Source: Methanothrix harundinacea
GTDB lineage: Archaea > Halobacteriota > Methanosarcinia > Methanotrichales > Methanotrichaceae
Length of the DNA: 64,000 bases
Reading direction: 5' to 3'
NCBI GenBank assembly: GCA_002506535.1
Contig: DAXT01000013.1
Span: forward strand, 39,128 to 103,127
The translations under genes and the position numbers were made by a program. The notes under the pieces were generated by a model. It was not told the DNA's origin. It saw only the letters and a list, made by a program, of their open reading frames with translations, and did no database searches. Below, piece by piece: positions 40,118 to 48,890 of this stretch. Numbering within the stretch: position 1 is the stretch's first letter; each line of letters starts with the position of its first letter.

Positions 40118-42061
40118 ATGGCCCAGAAGAAACAATCGGCAAAGATAGACCCTAAAACGGTCTCTGAAGGCACGTCCAAGAAGGTCCTCTCTTTTCTCAA
40201 TGCCGCTAGATCCGCAGAGGAGATCGCCACTACGATTGAGATTGAAGGCGAACGTGATATCGGAATTAAGATCGCCGAGATCCTCCTGGACAGGCGGGCA
40301 CGGCTCGGAGGATTCGAGAACCTCGACCAGGTTTTTGCCACGCCCCTAATCGGCGAGGTGCGATTCGGCCAGATTATTAAAGCCCTGGAAGCGAGGAAAG
40401 AGACGGGCACAACTTATGTGATTGAAGGAGAGGTGAAGACCGCAGACGAGATCGATTTCGCCAGTGAAAAGCTGGCCGTTCATGCCATTATAAATGGCGT
40501 AGAAGTGGCCAGCGCTGAAGTAGATAAAACGGGGAGATATAAAGTCACCTTCGAATACAAAGATCAGCCTCCTAACACCGAGTTGCGCATTTTGCCTGCT
40601 AAGATACCCTTGCGGAAATCCAAGAGCCTCCCCCTCAGCAAAACGGTCAGCTTCGCTCGATATAAAGAAGACAAACAGATCTATAGAGCTGTCACAGATC
40701 TTCGAATGCCGCCGGGGTATTTTAAGCTCTGGGGCAAGGTGACCAAGACTTACAACATGCATGGGGTCGTTTATTCTACAACGTTTGTGGGCGCATCTCC
40801 CATCTCTGTAGAGCCGTTGCCTGCTGCCAAGATCGAGTTTTTTGAGGTTGACACGCCGCCTTTCTGGCTTTACGGCACTGAGCCGGAATTGACCGAAGCT
40901 TCTCTCGGCTATGCCTATACCGCGCCTGACGGGAGCTATGATTTCTCATTCAGCTTCAGCTACACCTCCGGTGCATCCTGGATTTGGCTATTTACTGACA
41001 TGGTACCCGACATACGGGCTCGGATTTCGCAGTTTGTAGACGGTTCTTGGACGCTGGTTTATGAAGGGCCCGTCGACTGGGATGTCGTCCAAGAGTTCCA
41101 CCGTGATTACTTCATACCAGAAGAGGATGTCATCCCCGTTCCGCCAGGAGGTGTGAAGCCGGCTGAGGGCTTCAGGTTCGTCAGCCTCGGCCTTCTCCCG
41201 ATTGATACGACTCGAATTCAGCTGGGCTACGCTACCTCCCAGGCGGGCGATCCCATCGCCGTCTCCCACCAGCCCTTCTGCGCCACGCTCCGGATCTTCG
41301 GGCTTTTCGCCGAGGCGCCGCCCATCGCCACATATAAGGTGCAGATAGCTGCGGCGGACGAGGATACCGTCCTCGGGAGCTGGCAGGATCTGACGGATCC
41401 GCTCCAAAACCGGAAGTGGAATGATGCTTTCCACAGATGGGACTTTATGGTCCTCGGTCCCGACTCGGTGACAGGCCGGTATAAGAACATCGATACTGAG
41501 GCTGAGGCTGACTGGCACGAGCACGCTCTAAAAGTCACATGGAACAGCGCCAATGTAGCCGACGGGTACTATGCTCTCCGCATCGTCGGCTATGACGCAT
41601 CCGACACCGAGGTCGGCACCTTCCAGATGCCGATAATCAGGGTTGACAACAGCCTGCCTGAGATCAAGCTGGAGGTCATCGGTACCACGTCGGGAGCTGT
41701 GACGAACTGCGGAGTTGTCCAGCTGGGACCTGACCGCAAGATACAGTTCAGGGTAACAGCGTATGATCCCGAAGGGCATGTCAAGAGGTACTGGCTGAGC
41801 GGGACCCGTGGCAAAGACGGTCTATCTGCCGGCACGACCATTCAGGAGAACCGTCCCAGCACCGCCGCCGGGTGGGCGGGCAAGAAAGATGAGCTGGTGG
41901 AATTCGTCCCGGCTCCTTTGCCGATGGCTCTGCTGGGATGCCCAGCGGTGGCTTACAACTTTGAGCTTCATCTCCGGGGTCTGGCGACAGATGGCTATTC
42001 CGCGGAACCCGTCTTCCAATGGGATAAACGAGAGGCCAATCTTGTTGTCTCAGAGCCTTAG
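40118..42061 (+). CDS. 647-residue protein with N-terminal helix-hairpin-helix domain, function unknown
   Basis: A soluble protein with no signal peptide. Residues 20-91 (KVLSFLNAARSAEEIATTIEIEGERDIGIKIAEILLDRRARLGGFENLDQVFATPLIGEVRFGQIIKAL) follow the ComEA-like helix-hairpin-helix pattern (LLDRRxxLGGFxxLDQVxxxPxIGxxRF). Residues about 97-170 look like a carboxypeptidase-regulatory-type beta sandwich (VIEGEVKTADEID...GRYKVTFEYKDQPPNTEL). The rest is beta-rich with a PDGSYDFSF segment and an Ig-like module near residues 455-520 (LKVTWNSANVADGYYALRIVGYDASDTEVG). GC content and codon choice are visibly lower than neighbours, and an AT-rich leader precedes it. This suggests horizontal gain. I do not recognise the full architecture. 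Confidence 0.78.
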   Translation: MAQKKQSAKIDPKTVSEGTSKKVLSFLNAARSAEEIATTIEIEGERDIGIKIAEILLDRRARLGGFENLDQVFATPLIGEVRFGQIIKALEARKETGTTYVIEGEVKTADEIDFASEKLAVHAIINGVEVASAEVDKTGRYKVTFEYKDQPPNTELRILPAKIPLRKSKSLPLSKTVSFARYKEDKQIYRAVTDLRMPPGYFKLWGKVTKTYNMHGVVYSTTFVGASPISVEPLPAAKIEFFEVDTPPFWLYGTEPELTEASLGYAYTAPDGSYDFSFSFSYTSGASWIWLFTDMVPDIRARISQFVDGSWTLVYEGPVDWDVVQEFHRDYFIPEEDVIPVPPGGVKPAEGFRFVSLGLLPIDTTRIQLGYATSQAGDPIAVSHQPFCATLRIFGLFAEAPPIATYKVQIAAADEDTVLGSWQDLTDPLQNRKWNDAFHRWDFMVLGPDSVTGRYKNIDTEAEADWHEHALKVTWNSANVADGYYALRIVGYDASDTEVGTFQMPIIRVDNSLPEIKLEVIGTTSGAVTNCGVVQLGPDRKIQFRVTAYDPEGHVKRYWLSGTRGKDGLSAGTTIQENRPSTAAGWAGKKDELVEFVPAPLPMALLGCPAVAYNFELHLRGLATDGYSAEPVFQWDKREANLVVSEP

Positions 42062-42077
42062 GCTGGCAAGAAATCAC

Positions 42078-42117
42078 ACCCCGCAAGCTCGGCTGCGGGG
42101 TGCGCAGAATTTTTTTT
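42078..42117 (+). terminator. REP-like palindrome copy 2 with T-run: terminator
   Basis: ACCCCGC (42078-42084) pairs with GCGGGGT (42095-42101), with AGC/GCT extending the stem past a bulged A. After TGCGCAGAA comes a run of eight T (42110-42117). It lies 17 bp after the stop of the HHH gene. The palindrome and the trailing GCGC match the one at 11657-11679. Confidence 0.7.
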
Positions 42118-42136
42118 ATATTTGGGTCTAAAAGCC

Positions 42137-43456
42137 TCAGACGAACTCCGGCTTTCTCTCGACGAGCCTCTTTCTCACCGACTCGGCGTGGGCGGGTAGC
42201 CCCTCCGCCTCGGCGAGGATGGTTATGGCGTCGGATAAGAGCCGCAGGCCGTCTTTTGAGATCTGCTGGACGGTGATCTTCTTTACGAAGGCGTCGACGT
42301 TCAGCCCCGAGAAGATCCTGGCGTAGCCAGAGGTCGGAAGGACGTGGTTTGTCCCGCTGGCGTAATCTGCGGCGGCGACGGGCGTGTAAGGCCCGAGGAA
42401 GACGCTTCCGGCGTTCCTGATCTCTCTCAAGACCGTCATGGGGTCTCTTACGATGATCTCCAGGTGCTCGGGGGCGAAGCTGTTGGAGAAGCCTATCGCC
42501 TCCTCCATAGATCCCGCCGTCAGGATGGCGCTCTTCGCCAGGCTCTTGCTCACTATATCCCGCCGGGCCGCCCCAGCCGCCTGCTTCTCGACCTCGGCCT
42601 TGGTGGCTATGGCCAGGTCCTCATCGTTCGTCACCAAAACCGATATCGATTGGGGGTCGTGCTCCGCCTGGGCGATCATATCCGATGCCAGGACTTCGGG
42701 CTCTGCCGTATAGTCGGCGATGATGAGAACCTCGCTGGGCCCCGCCGGCATGTCGATCTCGACGGTGGACCGCAGGAGGAGCTTGGCGGCGGTGACGTAG
42801 ATGTTCCCGGGCCCCACGATCTTCTGGACGGGCCGGATAGTCTCCGTCCCAAAGGCCATCGCCGCCACCGCCTGGACGCCTCCGACCCGGTAGATCTCGT
42901 CCGCCCCCGCCATCCGGGCCGCGACGAGGGTGAGGGGGTTCGCCTTTCCGTCCTTGCCCGGCGGGGTGCAGACGACGACCCGCTCGACGCCGGCGACCTT
43001 CGCCGGGACGACGGTCATCAGGGCGGAGCTGGGATAGGCCGCCCTCCCGCCGGGGACGTAGGCCCCAACGGAGTCGAGGGGGACTATCATCTGCCCCGCC
43101 ATCGCTCCGGGGGAGGTCTGCGTCATCCAGAGGTCCCGGTCGAGCTCCTGGTGGTGGAAGGCGGCGATGTTCTCAACGGCTATCTCCAGAGCCTTCTTAA
43201 GCTTCTCCGAAACCAGTCCATCGGCCTTCTCGATCTCGTCCTCGCCGACCCTGAACCTTCCGACCCGGACGCCGTCGAACCTCTCCGTCTGGTCACAGAG
43301 GGCTCTATCCCCCCTCTCCTGGACGTCGTTTACTATCTCCACCACCGTCGGCATGACGGACTGGACGTCGATGCCCCTCGATAGGAGGGCCGAGACATCC
43401 TCTTCACCTAATTCGGTCAGCTTCTTAAATAACAAAACGAACAACTCCTTCTCCAT
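42137..43456 (-). CDS. hisD: Histidinol dehydrogenase
   Basis: A 439-residue zinc enzyme carrying out the last two oxidations of histidine synthesis. Motifs are VPLDSVGAYVPGGRAAYPSSALMTVVPAKVAGVERVVVCTPP (about residues 125-166, the G-x-Y-x-P-G-G signature), GGVQAVAAMAFGTETI (about 192-207), PAGPSEVLIIADYTAEPEVLASDMIAQAEHDP (about 237-270, with the zinc-site Gln/His) and APEHLEIIVRDP (about 328). Length matches the family. Last gene of the ACT-hom-lig-hisD operon, 9 bp after the ligase. Confidence 0.97.
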   Translation of the reverse strand: MEKELFVLLFKKLTELGEEDVSALLSRGIDVQSVMPTVVEIVNDVQERGDRALCDQTERFDGVRVGRFRVGEDEIEKADGLVSEKLKKALEIAVENIAAFHHQELDRDLWMTQTSPGAMAGQMIVPLDSVGAYVPGGRAAYPSSALMTVVPAKVAGVERVVVCTPPGKDGKANPLTLVAARMAGADEIYRVGGVQAVAAMAFGTETIRPVQKIVGPGNIYVTAAKLLLRSTVEIDMPAGPSEVLIIADYTAEPEVLASDMIAQAEHDPQSISVLVTNDEDLAIATKAEVEKQAAGAARRDIVSKSLAKSAILTAGSMEEAIGFSNSFAPEHLEIIVRDPMTVLREIRNAGSVFLGPYTPVAAADYASGTNHVLPTSGYARIFSGLNVDAFVKKITVQQISKDGLRLLSDAITILAEAEGLPAHAESVRKRLVERKPEFV

Positions 43457-43465
43457 CAGATAGAT

Positions 43466-45148
43466 CTAGCCCGACCCCGGGCCGTCCCTCCCCCGCTGGG
43501 TGGCGTAAAGGGAGGCCACCCTCTCCAGGGAGTCCGCCTCTTCGAGGGCCTTGTCGTCCCTCACCCGGACGAGCCTTGGAAACCTCAGGGCGTACCCCGA
43601 GGAGTAATGGGGGCTCTTCTGGATCTCCTCGAAGGCCACCTCGAAGATCACCTCCGGCTTCACCTCCACCTCCATCCCCTCCCCGGATACGAGGACGATC
43701 TCGCGGAATAGGTCCGTCAGCTCCGCCAGCATCTCGTCGTTGATCCCCGTCGCCACCCACCCCACATCTTCGAGACGGCCCGTATCCGGGTCCGGGGAGG
43801 CGAGCCTGAAGGAGCCCAGGTATGTAGCCCTCCTCCCCTCCCCCCACCGGGCTCCGACTACGACAAGGTCGAGGGTCTCCATCACCGGCTTGATCTTCAC
43901 CCAGTTCTTCCCCCTCTTCCCCGCAGCGTAGGGGGAGGCTGGGCTCTTGAGCATCACCCCTTCGTGGCCTGCGGCGACGGCCTTCTCATATATCCCGGCC
44001 ACCACCTGGGGGTCGCAGGTGACGGTCTGGGCCGCCAGGATCTTCGGATCAGCCACCTCCTCCAAAAGCCTCCTCCTCTCCCGGAGGGGCTCGTCGATAA
44101 CCTCCCGGCCGTCGAGGTATATGATGTCGAAGAGGAATAGCTCCAGGGGGATCTTCTCCGCCGTCCCCTCGACCCGGTACTTCCTTCGGAACCGCTTCAG
44201 GATCTCCTGGAAGGGCAGCGGCCTTCCGTCCTCGCCCCTGGCCACCGCCTCCCCGTCGAGGATAGCGGAATCTGCCCGGACGCCTTCCCTGGCGAAGGAT
44301 ACGATCTCGGGAAGGGAGCCGGTGACCTTCTCCAGCCGCCGGGAGAAGATCTCGATCTCCTTTCCCCTCTTGTGGATCTGGACCCTCGACCCGTCGAACT
44401 TCCACTCCACCGCCGCCGTCCCCATCTCGGCGAGGGATCCGGTTATGCTTGCCCCTATCTGGGCGAGCATCATCTTGATGGGCCGGAAGATCTCGATCTT
44501 CAGCTCCGATAGCCTCCCCTCCTTCGCCGTCTGGGCGACGAGCCCCAGGTCGCCGGTGAAGTTGTAGCCCCGCTCCACCTCTGCCGGGGACGCGCCGAAG
44601 GCCTTGGCGATGGCGTCTCTTACGATCCCTTCCCCAACGCCGATCCTCATATCCTCCAGGGCGAGCCTCGCTATGTACCTCGCCTCCAGGGGGCCAGACT
44701 CGCTGAATAGATACTGGAGGTTTTTTCCCTTGACAGACTGGCTCCTCTTTCCCGATGCCCTGGCGATCTGCAGAAACCGCGAATATACGTCCAGGATCGA
44801 GAGGCTATCGCCGCCGATGAAGGAAGAGAGGGTGGAGGGCCTCCTCTTGTCAATCGCCTCGGCGGCGACGGCCCCCACGTCCCCGGTCCTCCTGAGGATA
44901 TCCTTGATCTCTCTTGATGAAGAGCCGGACGCCCTGGAGAGGGCGTCGTATAGGGTGGAAGGCCCCACCCCCAGGAGGAGCTCGGAGCTGGCGGGGAACG
45001 CCGAGCCGGTTACAAAAGAGGGGACGATCGCGAGCTCGGCTCCGTCCAGATCCGAGAGGAAGGAGGCGAGGAGGTCGGCCTTCTCGATGGAGCCGGCGGT
45101 CCCCTCGATCTTCATACAGAGCTCTGCGAAGCCGAGAAAGGTGGTCAT
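43466..45148 (-). CDS. lig: ATP-dependent DNA ligase
   Basis: A 560-residue archaeal replicative ligase. The N-terminal DNA-binding domain is about residues 1-215. Adenylation motif I is EWKFDGSRVQIHK, with the catalytic Lys near residue 248. Motif III is LFLFDIIYLDGRE (about 345), motif IV EGVMLKSPASPYAAGKRGKNWVKIKP (about 395-420, containing motif V WVKIKP), and the OB-fold tail has VFEVAFEEIQKSPHYSSGYALRFPRLVRVRDDK (about 500-533). It seals nicks during replication and repair. It sits between hom and hisD in a compact operon. Confidence 0.96.
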   Translation of the reverse strand: MTTFLGFAELCMKIEGTAGSIEKADLLASFLSDLDGAELAIVPSFVTGSAFPASSELLLGVGPSTLYDALSRASGSSSREIKDILRRTGDVGAVAAEAIDKRRPSTLSSFIGGDSLSILDVYSRFLQIARASGKRSQSVKGKNLQYLFSESGPLEARYIARLALEDMRIGVGEGIVRDAIAKAFGASPAEVERGYNFTGDLGLVAQTAKEGRLSELKIEIFRPIKMMLAQIGASITGSLAEMGTAAVEWKFDGSRVQIHKRGKEIEIFSRRLEKVTGSLPEIVSFAREGVRADSAILDGEAVARGEDGRPLPFQEILKRFRRKYRVEGTAEKIPLELFLFDIIYLDGREVIDEPLRERRRLLEEVADPKILAAQTVTCDPQVVAGIYEKAVAAGHEGVMLKSPASPYAAGKRGKNWVKIKPVMETLDLVVVGARWGEGRRATYLGSFRLASPDPDTGRLEDVGWVATGINDEMLAELTDLFREIVLVSGEGMEVEVKPEVIFEVAFEEIQKSPHYSSGYALRFPRLVRVRDDKALEEADSLERVASLYATQRGRDGPGSG

Positions 45149-45158
45149 GGTCCAGAAT

Positions 45159-46160
45159 TCAGCCGTCTATCTGCCTTGAGGTGTAGATGCTGACGATGTC
45201 GGAGACGATGGCGCTGGCGGTCTCGATGGAGCCGGCACCCAGGCCGGTGACGGTGATCGTCCCCGAGAGGTCGGTCTCGATGGAGGCGACGTTGAGGGTC
45301 CCGCCTACGGCGAGGGGGCTCCTCCGGGGAACGAGCATCGGCATCACCTTCAGGGCCGGGACTTCGCCTATCAGCTTGATATGGTAGCCCCTCTCCCAGG
45401 CGAGGTTGAGGGCCTCGGGGGTAATATCTCTGATCCCGGTGACGGAGACATCTTCGTATTTGGCGTCCATCCCGAAGATGGAGTTGGCGAGGATGACGAC
45501 CTTTCCGGCGGTGTCTATCCCGTCGACGTCGTAGGCGGGGTCGGCCTCGGCGATCCCCAGCTCCTGGGCCTCGGTGAGGGCGTAGCTGTAGGTGTACCTC
45601 TCCTCCATCATCCTCGTCAGGATGTAGTTACAGGTGCCGTTGAAGATCCCCCGGATCCTGAGGATCTCATTTCCCACCAGGTTCTTCTCGATGAGGCTGA
45701 TGAGGGGCATCGTCCCCCCGACGGTCGCCTCGTACTTGAGCATCACGCCGTTGTCCTGGGCCATCTCCTGGAGGTGGTTATAGGCTACCACCAGGGGCCC
45801 CTTGTTGGAGGTGACGACGTGCTTTCCCGAAGAGAGCGCCTCTTCGATGTGGCCGAGGCCGGGCTGGCCGTGGACGATGTTGGTGGGGGTAACCTCCACC
45901 ACAAGGTCGGAGTCTATCTCCTGGATCGCCTCCTTCCCGATGATATCGAGGTTTGCTATCCCCTCCATGTTCCTCGCCCCGTGGAGGATCGAGGGGTCGA
46001 TCCCGTCGGCGTCGAAGAGGGTTCCCTTGATGTCGGTGACGGATACGACCTTGAGGTCGAGGCCGATCCCCCTCAACAGCTCCCTCTTCCTCCTCACCAC
46101 TTCCAGAACGCCGTGGCCTACTATCCCGAACCCCACCAGAGATATCCTCACCTCTCTCAT
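45159..46160 (-). CDS. hom: Homoserine dehydrogenase
   Basis: A 333-residue NAD(P)-dependent enzyme reducing aspartate semialdehyde to homoserine for threonine/methionine. The Rossmann opening VRISLVGFGIVGHGVLEVVRRK is at residues 4-25, DLVVEVTPTNIVHGQPG near 84-100, and KHVVTSNKGPLVVAY near 113-127. The catalytic region is GGTMPLISLIEKNLVGNEILRIRGIFNGTCNYILTRMMEE (about 148-187), followed by EADPAYDVDGIDTAGKVVILAN (about 204-225). No C-terminal ACT domain is present; the separate ACT protein just upstream, overlapping by ATGA, probably supplies regulation. Confidence 0.96.
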   Translation of the reverse strand: MREVRISLVGFGIVGHGVLEVVRRKRELLRGIGLDLKVVSVTDIKGTLFDADGIDPSILHGARNMEGIANLDIIGKEAIQEIDSDLVVEVTPTNIVHGQPGLGHIEEALSSGKHVVTSNKGPLVVAYNHLQEMAQDNGVMLKYEATVGGTMPLISLIEKNLVGNEILRIRGIFNGTCNYILTRMMEERYTYSYALTEAQELGIAEADPAYDVDGIDTAGKVVILANSIFGMDAKYEDVSVTGIRDITPEALNLAWERGYHIKLIGEVPALKVMPMLVPRRSPLAVGGTLNVASIETDLSGTITVTGLGAGSIETASAIVSDIVSIYTSRQIDG

Positions 46161-46663
46161 ATCTTCTCAGCCTCTATAGGTTCTATCACCAGGAGATCTT
46201 TCTCTGCCCCCACATGGCGGAGGATGGAGAGGGACTTTGCTATCTCCTCTTTCCCTGTCGCCCTGATCCTCAGGTAGGCGGAGGAGGGCTCCTCGATCCC
46301 CGGCATCCGCAGGGAGAGGTCCTCCACCTCCGCAAACCCCGTGGAGTCGATCCTGTCGATGGTATCACCCAGGTCAGTGTGGAGGACGTGGCCGATGAGG
46401 AGGACGGATATCTCCTCGATGAACCGGTCTTCCCCCGCGCGGACCACCACGATCCCGTTCTCTTCCAGGTGGTTTTTGATGTTCTCTATATTTGATGGAT
46501 CGATCTCGAAGACGATCTGGACCGGGACCGTCCCCCGGGGAGTTTTGCGATCTCGGTGATGGACGACGCTGATGATGTTCCCCTTGTACCTCTTGAACGG
46601 TTCGAGGGACTGCATCAGCTGTCCCGGTATGTCCTGCAGTTCCAAGTCCATCGAAAGTCGCAT
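46157..46663 (-). CDS. ACT-domain amino-acid-binding regulatory protein
   Basis: A 168-residue protein. The ACT opening DLELQDIPGQLMQSLEPFKRYKGNIISVVHHRD (about residues 5-37) is followed by a VPVQIVFEID strand, then a C-terminal half (SAYLRIRATGKEEIAKSLSILRHVGAEKDLLVIEP) that may be a second, degenerate ACT. The gene overlaps hom by ATGA, and this pairing is common in methanogens. A role as the separated allosteric subunit of homoserine dehydrogenase is a reasonable inference. ATG 46663 is chosen; the GTG-type start 33 nt upstream lengthens the N-terminus with a basic stretch unlike the family. Confidence 0.88.
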   Translation of the reverse strand: MRLSMDLELQDIPGQLMQSLEPFKRYKGNIISVVHHRDRKTPRGTVPVQIVFEIDPSNIENIKNHLEENGIVVVRAGEDRFIEEISVLLIGHVLHTDLGDTIDRIDSTGFAEVEDLSLRMPGIEEPSSAYLRIRATGKEEIAKSLSILRHVGAEKDLLVIEPIEAEKI

Positions 46664-46766
46664 AACACGGATTCCTCGTCTAGTTTCTGCTCTCACCCAC
46701 CAGCTTATCGAACATAAAGGTTGTGCAGAAAAAGTACTTTATTTGAGAGTCCCATACCCCGGACCG

Positions 46767-47525
46767 ATGGCCAAAGAAGATGCGGAAAAACTGATCGTGG
46801 AGTTCATAAGGGATCAGGTCGAGGCGGCCGGGGCAGAAGGTGCGGTCCTGGGGCTCTCCGGCGGCCTCGACTCGGCGACCGTCGCCTTCCTCGCCGCCCG
46901 GGCCCTGGAGCCGGACCGGGTTCTCCTCCTCCTGCTGCCAGAGGCGGGGGTGACGCCGGAGGAGGACGTCGGGGACGCGAGAGAGGTCGCCTCGATCCTG
47001 GGGGTCAAGACGGAGGAGATCGATATATCGGGGGTTCTGGGCGGTTACTTTGAGGTGCTACCGGTGGCCGGGGCTCCGCGGGTGGTGAACGGAAACCTCA
47101 AGGCGAGGGTGAGGATGACGATCCTCTACTGGCACGCAAACCTCCACCACCGCCTCGTCCTGGGGACCGGGAACAGGACGGAGATCATGCTCGGCTACTC
47201 GACGAAGTTCGGCGACGGCGCCGCCGACATCCTCCCCATAGCAGGCCTCTATAAAGACGAGGTGAGGGATCTCGCGAGGCGCCTGGGAGTCCCCGACCGG
47301 ATCCTCGATAAGGCGCCGACGGCTGGCCTGTGGCCCGGCCAGACCGACGAGGAGGAGCTGGGGATCAGCTACGATGACGCCGACGCCATCCTCCGGGGGC
47401 TGGAGGCGGGGGAAAGCCGGGAGGATCTGGCGGAGGAGTTCGGGACCGATAAGCTCGCGCTGATCTTGAGGAGGATAGAGGGGGGGAGGCACAAGAGGGA
47501 GCTTCCGCCGACCCCGGAGGACTGA
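46767..47525 (+). CDS. nadE: NH3-dependent NAD synthetase
   Basis: A 252-residue enzyme amidating deamido-NAD with ammonia and ATP. The P-loop LGLSGGLDSATVAFLAARAL is at about residues 31-50 (SGGxDS). RVRMTILYWHANLHHRLVLGTGNRTEIMLGYSTKFGDGAADILPIAGLYKDEVRDLAR at about 113-170 carries the family GTGNxxExxxGYxTxxGDxxxDxxPxxxLxK motif. TAGLWPGQTDEEELGISYDDAD follows at about 190-211. There is no glutaminase domain. It is divergent from the ACT-hom operon, with TACTTTATTTG as a possible TATA about 35 bp upstream. Confidence 0.96.
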   Translation: MAKEDAEKLIVEFIRDQVEAAGAEGAVLGLSGGLDSATVAFLAARALEPDRVLLLLLPEAGVTPEEDVGDAREVASILGVKTEEIDISGVLGGYFEVLPVAGAPRVVNGNLKARVRMTILYWHANLHHRLVLGTGNRTEIMLGYSTKFGDGAADILPIAGLYKDEVRDLARRLGVPDRILDKAPTAGLWPGQTDEEELGISYDDADAILRGLEAGESREDLAEEFGTDKLALILRRIEGGRHKRELPPTPED

Positions 47526-47561
47526 GGCCTTCGGGAGCTTTATTGCCCCTCTCTTTCTTCG

Positions 47562-48773
47562 ATGGCTTTCGAGCTTCAGCAAACCCTTTTCACCTCCCGG
47601 GCCCATCTCGATGGCATGGAGCCAGAGGAGGAGTTCAGGAAGGTCGGGGATCTGTCGCTGACCCCCGTGACGGAGATCGATATCAAAGAGCTGGCAGAGA
47701 TTTACGACGAGAGGGATGTATACCTCTCGGTCTACCTCCCCACCGCCTCGGGAGAGGAGGAGTCTCTCAATCGTAGCTTCGTCAGATCCAGGGAGAAGGC
47801 GATCGAGGAGGTCCTCTCCAGGGAGCTGATAGAGAGCTTTAAAGAGACGATGGCCATCGTCGAAGACCTCCTCTTCTGGAAATCCATCCCCGGAGAGAGG
47901 GGCAGGATAGTCTTCGCTTCGGCTCTCACCTCCCTCCTCCATGTCTACAGGATCGGGATCGAGCCGGATCGGACGATGGTCCTGAACTCTTCTCCCTTCC
48001 TCCTACCTCTAGCGAAGCTCCGGGACGACTACATGGACTACGGGGTCCTCCTCCTAGACTCGAGAGAGGCGAGGCTCTTCTGCATCCGGTCCGACGTCCC
48101 CGAGGAGATGGGCCACCTTTCGATAGACCTGATGAATAAGCACAAGAAGGGGGGCTGGAGCCAGATGAGGTTCAACCGACTCCGGAGAGGGGCGATAAAG
48201 TCTTTCCTCTCTGAGGTGGTCGATGACCTCCAGGAGTCCTGCGCAGGCCAAGAGATGAGGGGGATCGTCATCGCCGGGCCCGGCGAGGTGAAAAGCCAGC
48301 TTTTGGAGATGCTCCCCGACGAGATGGAAAAGAGGGTCCTGGGGGTCGTCGACCTATCTATCGACGCCTCCCAAAAAGACCTGATCGAGATCGGAGACGA
48401 GCTCGCTCTCGAGGACGAGAGGACGAGGTCGACGGAGAGGGCCGAGGAGCTCCGATCCGAGATCCTGAGGGGCGGCCTCGCAGTCCTGGGGGTCGAGGCC
48501 ACAAAGGCCGCCCTGGCGGAAGGAAGGGCGAACGTCCTCATACTTCTGAAGGACGCCTCCGTGCCGGGCTGGATCTGTGAGAGGTGCCAGGTCATCGAGG
48601 CGAGAAAGCGACAGCCTGAAACCTGCCCGACCTGCGGCGGCCCCACCTCGGCAGTCGACGTCGTCGAGGAGCTATACGAGCTCGCCGAGAGGACGGGGGC
48701 GGAGGTGGAGTTCGTCGAGGAGGACGCCTGCCTCGCCTCCTCGGAGGGGGTGGGGGCGCTTCTGAGGTATTAG
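47562..48773 (+). CDS. Release-factor-like protein (eRF1/Vms1-type fold) with GGW loop and zinc ribbon
   Basis: A 403-residue protein with three eRF1-like parts. The N-terminal region is about residues 25-150. The middle domain has the eRF1-like loop KHKKGGWSQMRFNRLRRGAIKSFLSEVVDDL (about 195-225), where GGW replaces the catalytic GGQ. The C-terminal Pelota/eRF1-like domain (IVIAGPGEVKSQLLEMLPDEM, VVDLSIDAS, about 233-345) carries a zinc ribbon, CERC...CPTCGG (about 337-357). Release factors hydrolyse peptidyl-tRNA; Vms1/baeRF relatives act on stalled ribosomes. The Q-to-W change makes classical termination unlikely; ribosome rescue or a non-catalytic role is inferred. A TATA-like CTTTATTG lies about 25 bp upstream, suggesting a leaderless message. 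Confidence 0.82.
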   Translation: MAFELQQTLFTSRAHLDGMEPEEEFRKVGDLSLTPVTEIDIKELAEIYDERDVYLSVYLPTASGEEESLNRSFVRSREKAIEEVLSRELIESFKETMAIVEDLLFWKSIPGERGRIVFASALTSLLHVYRIGIEPDRTMVLNSSPFLLPLAKLRDDYMDYGVLLLDSREARLFCIRSDVPEEMGHLSIDLMNKHKKGGWSQMRFNRLRRGAIKSFLSEVVDDLQESCAGQEMRGIVIAGPGEVKSQLLEMLPDEMEKRVLGVVDLSIDASQKDLIEIGDELALEDERTRSTERAEELRSEILRGGLAVLGVEATKAALAEGRANVLILLKDASVPGWICERCQVIEARKRQPETCPTCGGPTSAVDVVEELYELAERTGAEVEFVEEDACLASSEGVGALLRY

Positions 48774-48890
48774 GTCAAGATCCCTAATCCAAATCCCGCT
48801 GAGCAGATCGGAACGTAAGAGTTTTGATGGAGTGGCGCGTCTGAATTCTAAGAAAGATCCCAGGAGGACTCACCCACGCCCACTCTCCGC

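Noticed and set aside
42344..43384. A 346-codon + strand frame opposite hisD
   Set aside because: It is a shadow of the well-conserved hisD; composition is Asp/Gly/Arg/Leu-skewed and no family resemblance is seen.
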